A stretch of DNA of 58,000 nt from positions 1,607,832 through 1,665,831 of the forward strand of contig MNCI01000651.1 of assembly GCA_015680685.1 (NCBI GenBank). The letters run 5' to 3'. This document shows positions 42,720-52,782 of this stretch, one piece after another. This DNA is from Gnetum montanum. Taxonomy: Eukaryota > Streptophyta > Gnetopsida > Gnetales > Gnetaceae. Numbering within the stretch: the first letter of the stretch is position 1; each line of letters starts with the position of its first letter. Below the pieces are notes generated by a model. The model saw only the letters and a program-made list of their open reading frames with translations. It made no database searches and was not told the DNA's origin. Position numbers and translations under genes: made by a program.

Positions 42720-43201
42720 GTTGATAAATGAGGGAATAAGATGCTTAAGATGGATTTGTCACTTGATCTTTGATCAATCAAGGGGATTGTTTTGTACAAT
42801 CCTAGTTTTATGGTTCTTTCCATTTAATATGACAATTGGTAGGTGTCCTTGTTGATCATTTAACATTTTAGAGTTGGCATTGTTAGCATTGTTGTCATTG
42901 TCATTGTTGTCATTGGGCTTAGCTTGAGCATCAAGAATTTCATCCTAAAACTTTACCTTTGAACCTTAGTTAATGTTACTATTATTGACTAATGGTGAAC
43001 ACATGTTATCCCCAAGAATCAAAATTTCATCACCTTTGTATGATAAATGGATCTCTTGGTGTATAGGAGATGAGATTGCATGAAAATTGGCTAACCATAG
43101 CCTTCCTAGGATCAATTTGAAATCAGGTGTCTCTTCAAGTACTAGGAAGTTGACAGATGTGAGAAATTACACTTGCACTATAAAATCCAAGGAGAGTCAA
43201 C
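42720..43201 (-). pseudogene. Gypsy retropepsin C-terminal fragment
   Basis: The minus strand reads *LSLDFIVQV*FLTSVNFLVL, EETPDFKLILGRLWLANFHA, then ISSPIHQEIHLSYKGDEILI, followed by an Asn/Asp-rich tail. ILGR(P)WL is the conserved C-terminal box of plant gypsy retropepsins. The N-terminal half with the active site should lie at higher coordinates but is replaced exactly at 43,201/43,202 by the long LTR of the 12-kb element. It is therefore a target that the larger element entered, or that was cut by a later rearrangement. Confidence 0.7.
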
Positions 43202-45716
43202 CATTAAAATATTAAATTTATCATGCGTTGCTGTAATGGGATGTTCAAGAAAAAACTTAGTGGCCATGGCATGACACATGGTGTTGATTCAAGCTTTAGA
43301 ACCTTAAAAAAAGGATTCCAATAGTGCCATCATCTCGGATCTATTGACCTTTAGGATTAAACCCTCACATCCTTAAGAAGTAATATTGGCATCCATGGCC
43401 TAGGTAACTTGAACATAACTCATATGTATGGTAGATTTGGTGTTAGGGTTGCAATGGCCATGTGCATTGAAGTATGGATTTTAGCAAGTTTAATGGAATA
43501 GTCCATGAGGATCATTTCATAGAGCACCGGGCTCATCTGAGAATTAATACTCTTGGATTCATGGCATTCATGGCCGTTGACAATGACACATTTACAAGGA
43601 ATCTGCTACTACAAAGTTTCTTCATCCACAAAATCCTTGACATCAATGCACTTGGAACACTTGTGCTACGTACCTTGGATGAGCTTCAATGTGTTTCTAT
43701 ATGTTAGTATCTTAGCAGAGGTCATCATGGAAAATCATGATGGAAATGTGCAGAGGCTTGGTGGATGATTACTTGTCAATGATGATGCTCACATTGGCAA
43801 TGAAGATGATGTTGTTTTCTTTGATCTTTCATGTTGCAAAGTGGTATTGGAAAACTTAATTAAAAATTATGCACCACTACGCTCATCATAGAGGCAGAGA
43901 TGAAGTCACGAATAAGTGGTCAGTACCTTGCAGAGGCATGTGGAGTTAATGGAATATGTTGCAAACACATCATGCTTGCTTCTTGGTAGTTTGGTCATGT
44001 TTACTTTTGTGTTTTACACCCATGATTTTTTCCATAATATTATGATTTTACATTCCATACATTTGTATTAAGGTTTTGGTATGGAGTTATAAAATGACCA
44101 AAAAATAATAATCATAAAATGAAACTATGATATAAAATAGAAGGATAATAAAATATAATAAATAAATTTGAAAAATGAAGTTTAGATTGAGGGAACATAT
44201 GTAATAAACCATAGGTTGGCTATCTTGCATTTGTATCTGGGTGACCTAAAATTGAAGAAGACACCTTGAATTAGAGTTAGCTTTGCTTTAAAGGCTTAAA
44301 TTATGTTTTTCCCCATAGGAAGATATATTATAAGGGTTGATGTGCTAAAAATGGTGAACTCATATTAAGGATAGAGCCTCAAGAATATTAGGAAAAATAA
44401 AATAGAAGATTTATAAGTTAGTTATTGGACAAGACACTTGCCAACTATGGCTTAAATTTCTCATAGAAGTTATAACTTCTTAGGATGGTTATGCATTAAT
44501 CCCCTAGATATTTGTAACATTCTTAATGTCTCATGATGATTATAACTACCCTAATGCCACTATAAAAGGAGCTTCAAAGATAGAATTAGAGGAGGATTTG
44601 GGGGGAAAAGATACTTGAAAAAATATTGAAGATTGTAAAGCATGGCTTGCTAAAGACATCAATTCCGCTACTTTGTCTTAATCCTTTGAGTTTATTTCTT
44701 CCCATTTTGTTTTAGTTACTTAGCTAATGGTTTAGATAGTATTGTGCTTGGCATTTAATTTTTGGATTTTCTAGGTTTCTTTTATAGCTCTCCTTTTTGT
44801 AAAATATTAGACTTCTATTAGGTTTTCCATATAAGAGCTTATGTTATATTAGAAAAACATCTTGAGCAATTTAATAGTAATGAATTATAGAAATTGCTTG
44901 TTTGAGTCTAGGGAATTAAGAGAATCTTTAATACTTTGTAATGACTGGAATAACTTTATTTCTTTTAAAGTTTATTATCTTAATATTTCAATCTTAAAAT
45001 TGTTAAATTTTTTTGGAAGTTCTAGTGTTTGTAATTCTTGACCGATATTAACTAGCCAAATAGAAGCTTGTATTTTGTCATTTAGAAACGATTTTGGTAG
45101 TTAAATAAGAGTGTCTTTTATGAAATTGCTTATTGAGCTTAGAGGGTTTGAATGATTCATAATAGATTGAATTGGAATAGCTTTATTACAAAGTCTTTCC
45201 TCATGTCAATTTATCTTGCTTAAATGTTTAAGATTCTACATAAATTTACTTTTTTTGTTTGAAATCCATTGAATCTCACTCTATTTCTAGTTTTCTTGTG
45301 AAACTTTTTCTTTGGGGGAAATTAGGAGTAGATTGGCAGAATTGTGCTCAAGTATTTTTGTGAAATTATATTTGTTTCAAGTAATGTACTATAGGGACTA
45401 TGTAGACTAAGTGATTCAACAAAATAGGAATCTTCAACAACTCGTAGTATTTGAAAAAGCTAGCTGAATTTCTTTTATGATAGCCAATTACATTTTCATT
45501 TATAAATCCAATCATTTCAACATTCATAACAACAAACACATACTCATTATTAGTTCATTTCATAATCATTGAGTTTATTTAGAGGTATCTTGGCCTTGGT
45601 GTTGCCAGAACACTAGCAAGCACTGAAACCTTGTTTGATGAACACCTTCACATTCCATGATCCCAAAGTCATGAGATTAGAGGCACCCATGCATTAGTAG
45701 TCCAAAATGGCTAACA
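43202..45716 (+). repeat. Left LTR of the Tat-like element (about 2.5 kb)
   Basis: It is collinear with 52,783-55,274. A TATA box stands at 44,561 (CACTATAAAAGGAGCTTC) with the corresponding box at 54,143 in the right copy; the transcription start would be about 30 bases on. Sequence around the TATA box is the best conserved part between copies (44,400-44,700 is nearly identical). No coding sequence is accepted here. Confidence 0.82.
44555..44575 (+). promoter_or_regulatory. TATA box of the long LTR
   Basis: GCCACTATAAAAGGAGCTTC is a canonical plant TATA context and is unchanged in the right LTR (54,137-54,157). It would drive the genomic RNA of the element. Confidence 0.65.
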
Positions 45717-45725
45717 ATAGTTTTT

Positions 45726-45744
45726 TTGGTGCTAGAAGGAGGGC
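45726..45744 (+). other. Primer-binding site candidate of the Tat-like element
   Basis: TTGGTGCTAGAAGGAGGGC begins 9 bases after LTR homology ends. It looks like the TTGGCGC-type PBS used by many plant gypsy elements, with C-to-T change. The exact tRNA is not determined. Confidence 0.6.
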
Positions 45745-46084
45745 AAGAAACTTTGTTGCACAAAAATAGTTCATTATGTTCAAAGAGATTTATAGTTCTT
45801 GCACAACAATAGTATTTTTCATTGTTAGGAGAGCTTGAAAGAATTCGCTAGTATATTGAGTTAATGATCGAATAGACTAGTACTTTAGAATATTTATAAT
45901 TTTATGGTCATAAGTTTTATTATTCATTAGAAGAAGAATAGAAAAAGGTTCTTGAGTTTGGAACAAGTAGTGAAGTAAAAACTAGAAGAATAAAGAGAAC
46001 ACCTTTTTTTTTGGTTTATTAGTCTATAAGAGAAGGCCGAAGAAATATAAGAGTTCAACAATCAAAAGAAATTCTAGTAAAATT

Positions 46085-47360
46085 GTGAATCCACAACCAT
46101 TGAATCCTTGGCAAGGAGCTACACCATTAAGGTTTCAAAATTACAATGATATTCGTAAGGTAGTTTACAAATATTTACCTCAACCTTTTATTCTTGGAAA
46201 AGCTTACTTAGCTAAAGAATACATTCACTTATTTGTGTTTACTTTGGGTCATGCAAATGTTGAACACCAAGACCAAGCTTGTACATTGTTTGTAGCAAAT
46301 TTAAAGGATATGGCTCAAATTTGGTATTCAAACTTGGAAAGAAACAATTCACAAGTTGGGATGATATGAAAATTCTTTTCTTGGCCTAGTTTGAAAATCA
46401 ATTAGATCAACAACAATTGTACTATGGGCTAGTACAAGCTAAGCAAGGACTTTAAGAGTCAATTAGATATTTCAAAATCATATTTTAGTGAACTTGTGGG
46501 CTCTGTCAAAGATAATATGGAACATAAGATGAAGTGCTTAGGCATACTTATCTTAAGGTTGTGAATGCCAATATTTCAATCTAGTTAAGGAGAACTCCAA
46601 ACTTGCTAACGTTGAATGACTACTATAGTGAAGCTATACAATTAGAGAGACAATTGAACTTCAATAATGAAGAAATTATCACAAATCAAAAAAGAGGAGA
46701 GAAAATGATGATTCTTGTACAAGATTTTGCTCAACTTAGGGCATTACTTAGGCCATCATGTATTAAGATAGAGAAAGAGTTAGAAAGCAAAGAATCTAGA
46801 AAAAAGATAGTTAATGAAAGACTTGTCCAACAAGGTAGTGAAACTAGAAAAAGCTTTGGTAAAAGTTAAAATCAAGGAAGAAAAGAAAAATAGAAAGTAT
46901 AAGCATCAAGATACTAGGTTAATAGAAGATGAGGATGAAAATGATCTTGTTATGTCTAACTTGATATTGAATTGGATAATGAGCTATCTAGTGTTCATTA
47001 AGCAAGCAAATATTTTAACAATGGATCTAGTGATACCTCTTCCCTATCAAGTTCTGAAGAGGATATATCATTAGATGAAGAGTGTAATAACAATGAAGAA
47101 AATGGATATAGTTTGCGATCAAAAGAAAGATTAACTACTTCTAGGCCTTCAAATTTCATTTCTGATCCATCTACTAGGAGGAAAGTTTTTGAACTATGTA
47201 GAAAGGAGAAAAATAAGAATAAAGAGGATAGAGCAAAGCAAAGTACTCAAAATCAGACTTTTAATAAATGGATGAAGAAACTAGGCTTTTATGGAGATGG
47301 AGAATATGGGCTAGTTGAGGATCTTAATAATGTCAAGGCCAATATTAGCATTTATTAATT
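46085..47360 (+). pseudogene. Tat-like gag pseudogene
   Basis: The 94-codon open frame at 46,085 begins MNPQPLNPWQGATPLRFQNY and includes YIHLFVFTLGHANVEHQDQA, CTLFVANLKDMAQIWYSNLE, the classic retrotrans-gag helix pattern (LF...L...A..WY..L). It continues across shifts with ENQLDQQQLYYGLVQAKQGL and TLNDYYSEAIQLERQLNF. Downstream are Lys/Glu-rich stretches (ELESKESRKKIVNERL, KVKIKEEKKNRKYK), an acidic segment, and KWMKKLGFYGDGEYGLVEDL. No CCHC knuckle was found. Gag would build the particle. Confidence 0.75.
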
Positions 47361-47514
47361 GTTACAGATAAGTAATCAAAAAAATAAGGCCTTGGAGTTC
47401 ATTAAAGGAAAAAGGAGAGTTGGAGAATTAGAATTAAGCTATGTATCCAACATGGATAAGACAACAAAAACTAGTTAAGATTGTACTCTTGATAAGGAAG
47501 GTCCTCCTTTTCTT

Positions 47515-47960
47515 TTGACAATGAAGTTAAGGAACAAATATCTTCATAATTATTTAGCTAATTCTAGAGCTACATCTACTATCAGGCCACTGTCTATATC
47601 CAAAAATCTTGGTTGGACTTATGAAAAATCCAATAAAAAGATTGTTAAAATGGACAAGAGTAGAGTGAAGATTATGGGTCAATTACCCAATTTTTGGTTA
47701 GAAATTGCTTCTAAATCCTGTATAAAAAGTAGAGTAACTATTCAAGTAGCATATATACTAGATTCATATAGCCTTTTATTAAGTAGAAGTTGGAGTAAGA
47801 ATTTCTTAGGTTACATATCAATAGATTATTCACATATGTGGCTACCCTTGAAAGGGAAACCAAATCAAATCTGCATATATAGTGAACGTTTGATGTTGGA
47901 TTACATTACTTCAAATGAAAAGAACAAGGTTGTTGAAAAAAGCTCTTGTGAATTCAAAAT
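47515..47960 (+). pseudogene. Tat-like retropepsin pseudogene
   Basis: The open frame contains LANSRATSTIRPLSISKNLG at the active site, where the expected D-S-G-A is N-S-R-A, so the catalytic Asp is lost. It continues with WTYEKSNKKIVKMDKSRVK, IMGQLPNFWLEIA, a VTIQVAYILDSYSLLLSRSW block (the usual VLGRDW box) and YISIDYSHMWLPLKGKPNQI. This is the complete fold pattern of a plant gypsy protease. The frame stays open for 193 codons to 48,096 and joins the following RNase H. Confidence 0.8.
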
Positions 47961-48009
47961 TTGCACATTTCAAGAAGTTTATAACATAATAAACGTGAAA
48001 GTTCAAGAT

Positions 48010-48420
48010 GAGAGCAAATGGGAATTATATTTTGATGGTTCCTATAACTCCAAAGGTGCAGGAGATGGAGTAGTTTTACTAAAAGATAATTCCTAAAAAA
48101 TATTCAAGACAATTCATGTATCTTTCCATTGTATGAATAAAAAGGCCAAATATGAAGCTTTAAGTATTGGAATTAAAGTAGCATTGGAAATGGGGATCAA
48201 GGTAATCACCATAAAAGGAGTTACAAGATTGATTTGTGAGCAAGTCAAAGGAAATTGTGTAGTCAAAAGATCATTCTTGTGGCCTTATAAACAACTTGTT
48301 TGTAAAAGGTTGGATCATTTTCATCACTATCAAATAGAATATATAGGTAGGAAAGATAATTATATAGTAGATGATTTAGCAAAATTAGCTTCAACTTTAG
48401 ATGTGAAAAGGATAGAAAAT
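48010..48420 (+). pseudogene. Additional (archaeal-type) RNase H pseudogene
   Basis: The sequence WELYFDGSYNSKGAGDGVVL has the DGS box of archaeal/plant-type RNase H. It continues past a stop with KKAKYEALSIGIKVALEMGI (catalytic Glu), VITIKGVTRLICEQVKGN (expected GDS is GVT, so an Asp is lost), and RKDNYIVDDLAKLASTLD (terminal Asp box). A second RNase H of this type is a hallmark of Tat elements. Here it lies between the protease and the RT, and its frame is fused to the protease. In the Ogre-type organisation I know, it stands between the element's own RNase H and integrase. Confidence 0.82.
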
Positions 48421-48889
48421 TACAAGGGGGTAACGATCAAGAATGAACATCATCCATCAATACTAGATAATATAAGATATTTACAAGTATTTGTAGATAA
48501 TGATCAAGTACTCAAGTTTATAAAGAATAAGCAAGAATTCAAAATTTAGGTCACACCAAAAACAACATCAAGTTCTAAGTATAATTTAATTCCCAAAGAG
48601 GTGATTAGTTATGAACATGATTTTAGTAAAAATTAGTTCACAAGAAAGGATATACAAAATTCTAAAGATCGAGCTTATGAAGTAGTGAATCTTGGATCAA
48701 CTGAGATGCCATAGATGTTAAACATCACAAAGGAAGATAATTCAATTTTCAAGAAAAAAATTGTTATTATTGTTAAAGAATAATCTAAAGAATTTTGCCT
48801 AGTCTTATGATGATCTTAAATCTTTTAGATTTGATGTATTGACACATAAAGTTCCTTTAATAGATGGTTTAAAATAGTTAAGCAAAAGC

Positions 48890-49500
48890 AAAGGAAATTT
48901 AGTCCATCATTTGAGTGAGCTCTGGAAGTTGAGATTAAGAAGTTATTACAAGCCCAAATCATATATTTAGTCCGTATTTGACATGACATGTTAATATAAT
49001 TCTAGTAAGAAAGAAGAATGGTGATATTAGGCTTTGTGTGGATTTTAGAAATTTGAATGAAGCATTTGAAGAAAAGAAGTACCCACTCCATAGACTTGAT
49101 GAAATGTTGATCAAAGTATTAGGATGTCAGGTATACTCCTTCTTAGATGAATTTTTAGGTTATAATCAAATCATGATAGATAAGGATGATAGATATAAAA
49201 CAACATTTATCATTAAATGGAGAACATTTGCTTATGAAAGAATACCATTCAAATTATCAAATGTTGGAGCTACTTTCCAAAGAACAATGGACTTAGCTTT
49301 TTAAGATTTGATAGGCGAGTTCATTATGGTTTATCTAGATGATATCATTATCTACTCATAAAGGAAGGAAGATCATATTTTTTATCTACAACAAATTTTT
49401 GAAAAATGTTATCAATATTGTATTTCATTAAATCCTAAGAAATGTATTCTTGGGGTTAAGTTTGGAAGTTTGTTGGGCCATGTAATTTGTTATGAAGGAA
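48890..49500 (+). pseudogene. Tat-like reverse transcriptase pseudogene
   Basis: Blocks: a LEVEIKKLLQAQII segment, GDIRLCVDFRNLNEAFEEKK (across a shift at 49,020), YPLHRLDEMLIKVLGCQVYS, FLDEFLGYNQIMIDKDDRYK, TTFIIKWRTFAYERIPFKLS, NVGATFQRTMDLAF, FIMVYLDDIIIYS (catalytic YLDD kept), QIFEKCYQYCISLNPKKCIL and GHVICYEGIAIN. An 88-codon open frame (49,038-49,304) covers the central palm. Stops after DLAF and YS make it a pseudogene. Confidence 0.9.
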
Positions 49501-50090
49501 TTGCTATAAATAATGAATGAATTCAAGCAGTATAGAATATCAAACATCCTACAAATAAAAAGTCTTTTAGATCTTTATTTGGAAAGATAAATTTTGTTAA
49601 GAAATTTATCCCACGATTCATCAAAATTACTAAACCTTTGATGCATATGCTTAAGAAAGATATATCGATAAGGAAATCACTAGAATTAGAGAAAGCTTTA
49701 ACACATTAAAAAGGCTATTCAAGAAGCCCTATACTTGGTAAAATCAAAATTGAAGGAAGATTTCTGGTTATATGCTTTTTCCTCAAAGGATTCAATTGTT
49801 GCCGTTTTAACTTAAAGAGATAATGGTTAAGATGAACCAATTGGATTTTTTGGATATCAATTGAAAGGTTCTGAGCTAAACTATTTTGATTTAGAGAAAC
49901 AAGCATTCATAGTCATTAAAGTACTTCTACATTTCAAATATTACTTAGAAAGCTCATTAGTCCATATTATGCTAATAGAGCCAAAGGTCAAACAACTATT
50001 GACTCAAAATCAAATTGGATTGAAAAGAGGGAAGTGGCTTATAAAGCTTTAAGGTCTCATATTTTCATTGGAAATATGCAAGATTATTAA
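49500..50090 (+). pseudogene. Tat-like RNase H (own) pseudogene
   Basis: It continues from RT with NIKHPTNKKSFRSLFGKINF, VKKFIPRFIKITKPLMHMLK, DISIRKSLELEKALTH, DFWLYAFSSKDSIVAVLT-like sequence (in a shifted frame near 49,760), IGFFGYQLKGSELNYFDLEK, QAFIVIKVLLHFKYYLESSL and a KQLLTQNQI end. This is the standard Ty3-type connection/RNase H. An acidic residue at the YAFSSKDS site replaces the usual DAS with SKDS. It is interrupted by many stops. Confidence 0.75.
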
Positions 50091-50269
50091 ATGAATGGGA
50101 TTAGCCAAGTCAATAGCTAGAGAAGACAAAATATTCGTACTAAGGACCCATGAGGAAAACTAGTACGATGAAATTCTAGAATTCCTTAACATAAGAAAAG
50201 TTCCAAATTAGTTAATTGCAAATTAGAAAAGGGCTTTCCTCAAAAAGAAAAATAAATTTGTAGTTAAAT

Positions 50270-51410
50270 ATGGGATCTTATATAGAAAAGACTTTAGAGG
50301 GATTTTGTTGGAATGTGTTCAGAATAATCAAATCAGTTCTATTTTATAACAATTCCATGATCATTCTAATTTTTTTCATGAGTCTCCTAAGTCTACTATG
50401 CAACATATACTCCACTATGATTTTGATTAGCCTTGTATGTATCAAGATATTATTTTAAATATCCAAAGAAGTTACAAATGTCAAATTCATGGAACAAAAA
50501 TTAAAAAGGCTAGAGCTCCCTTAAAACTGGTAATTGCGGATAGATCATTTTAGCAATGGGGCCTAGATTTTATTGGTACAATTACTTCTTCAAGAGTTGG
50601 GCATAAGTTTATTCTCATAGCCATCAATTACTTTAGCAAATGGTCTAAAGAAACTCTAAGAAAAAGTTTAGCATTAGACATAATTAAGTTCTTAGAAGAA
50701 CAAATTCTAAGTTGCTTTGGTTTGCTAGAAGTGTTGGTATTTGATATGGACCTACTTTTCAATTTGAAGAATTTATAACATGTGCATCAGAGAAATCCAT
50801 CTTTATATTTTATTCTTCAAATTATTATCCTAAAGGGAATGGATTGTCTAAATCTACAAATAAAAAGCTTATTTTTCTACATCAAAAAGTCGATGGAAGG
50901 AAATCTAGGAAATTGGATTGATTATTTACAATTTGCATTATGGAATGACTGTATTAGATTTAAAAAGGCTATTGGAACATCACCTTATAACTTGGTCTAT
51001 GGTTTTCCCAAAAGAATTATGAATAAGATTATAAGGTTGACCTTAGTTTTTGTGCAAAAGTATGGTGAGAAAATCAATAAAGATAGAATTTTCATGACCT
51101 TGCTTATTAAAAGAGAAGTTGGAATTGATAGATATAAGGATAATTTATTAAAGAATGCTTCTCAAATTAAAAGATAATTTGATAGAAAGGCTTTAAAAAG
51201 AACTTTTAAAATTGGTGATCATGTGTTATTGTAGAATATGAAGAATCCAAATAAATTTTTGACAATATGGATAGGTTCGTTTCAAATCGAAGGACAATTA
51301 TCAGAAGATACGTACAAGCTATCAACGTTAAGTGGAATGAAATTATAACTTTTATATAATGTTTTACATATAAAACATTACTTTGGGCAACCACCCACAA
51401 TTTAATATAT
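50270..51410 (+). pseudogene. Tat-like integrase pseudogene
   Basis: A zinc region (QFHDHSNFFHESPKSTMQHI ... SYKCQIHG, second Cys lost) precedes APLKLVIADRSF, QWGLDFIGTITSSRVGHKFI (first Asp kept), VLVFDMDLLF and a YYPKGNGLSKSTNKK segment in which the catalytic Glu is Lys. The 131-codon open frame at 50,782-51,177 contains NWIDYLQFALWNDCIRFKKA and IGTSPYNLVYGFPKRIMNKI, the usual C-terminal core, and then the FDRKALKRTFKIGDHVLL module. It has no chromodomain, in line with Tat. Confidence 0.82.
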
Positions 51411-52782
51411 ATATATGTGACCAANNNNNNNNNNNGAGGTAGGAGTATTAGTTAAATTAGAGTGTTAGTTGAAAATTTAAATTTACATTATCTCAGGTAA
51501 TCATTAATTGTTATGTGTGTTAACTACACTTTAGTGGGATTAGTGCTTTGGATAACCACATAATGTAAAATTAGTTTACAACTAATACATAATGGAAATT
51601 AATTTTATCAACTGTATGATGGTGGGAAGTAAATAAGTTTTGGTTGAGTAAGAAAGTTGGTTATTTGGATGGTGGGAATTTCATATTTTTTTGCATTATA
51701 TAAAGAGTTGTAGTTTGCTTGAAAAGACATCTTCCAATTCAACACTTGAGCAAGAAAAGCATTTTTAGTTTGAGGTAGAAAGTGAGCTTAAGAAAGATGG
51801 CAGTGAGAAGGCCTTTTATTTCTTATGTGACTGGCTGCTATCTAGAATATGTCATGAGAGTGTTGTGCAAGGCAATTGCTCATGGTGCATTATATGAAAG
51901 TCCATTTTTACTTTGGCTTTTGGATGAAATTAGCTTTCTCACCAGTGGATGCTCCATCCATTCAAATGTTTGGGGTTGTTTCCACCAATGCACCATTGAA
52001 GTTGACCACCAAGGAGAGTCCAGTCAAGATGATTCTTAGGGAGAGGTTTTCATGTCTCAAGATACATAAACAATTGGGTATGAAGAACCTTAAAAATTAG
52101 CAACCAAGGATCAAATGAGAAAGAAACAAATACAGTTGTTGGAAACAATGGTGAAGAAGATCGAGTTGAAGCTCTAATGAGGTAAGAAGAATATGTAGGA
52201 ATTAACAACATGAGGATCCCTAAAAGGGTTATCGTAACTATTCTTTTCCCTCCTACTAAATTGTTTGTATAAGGCTATTTTTGTATAGTTTCCTTATTTT
52301 ATAGGGGTGAGATTTTTATATTGTCATACCTTATGTTTGATGGAAATCTTCCTTAAAAAAGATTTATGGTTTTGTAAAAATGTTCAATAGATCCCTATTT
52401 TGGTGATGATTTAGTTGGTGTACATTGTTGAATTATCTTAAACATCTTAGGTTTTAAAGAAATTTAAGAAAGGGAAAAGAAATGTTGGCACAATTTTACC
52501 ATTTTTATGGAGCAATGATGGTGCTTGATCATCTTTGAAAAGTTGATAAATTTATGTTATGTTGGTTTTCTAAATTTTTTTTAAAGATACCTTGTCAAAT
52601 ACCTTAGCTAAGGTGAAGATTTTGAAGGTGATATTTTAAATAAAATATCAAAGGAATGTGAAGAAGAATATCAATTTTACGTCAGGGATATATCTTAACA
52701 TGGTGGCTTATATTTTAATTTGAAAATTTATAAGCTTATAAAGTTTATCAATCAAGTTGTAAAATTTCCAAACTAATGTAAT
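51411..52782 (+). other. 3' untranslated part of the Tat-like element, with sequence gap
   Basis: This follows the integrase and runs to the right LTR. It includes 11 unresolved bases (51,425-51,435). A TATA-like CATTATATAAAGAG at about 51,694 followed by CTTCCAATTCAACACTTGAG has the look of a second, short LTR nested here. An 85-codon frame at 51,782-52,039 and an overlapping 74-codon one match no family. No clear PPT is seen right before 52,783. Confidence 0.45.

Noticed and set aside
43203-43950. Antisense frames in the left LTR as the N-terminal half of the retropepsin at 42.7-43.2 kb
   Set aside because: The reading shows no D-S/T-G active site. The same sequence recurs in the right LTR, so it belongs to the LTR and not to the neighbouring protease.
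45594-45615. TTGGTGTTGCCAGAACAC as the PBS of the 12-kb element
   Set aside because: LTR homology continues for about 100 bp beyond it in both copies. The site at 45,726 lies where homology stops.
46085-51410. The 12-kb element as an endogenous caulimovirus-like sequence
   Set aside because: It has an integrase domain, LTRs and a PBS-like site, and I see no movement-protein or virus-type gag features.
51782-52100. Overlapping 85- and 74-codon frames as an accessory gene of the 12-kb element
   Set aside because: No recognisable motif, and the two frames compete; kept only as part of the untranslated region.
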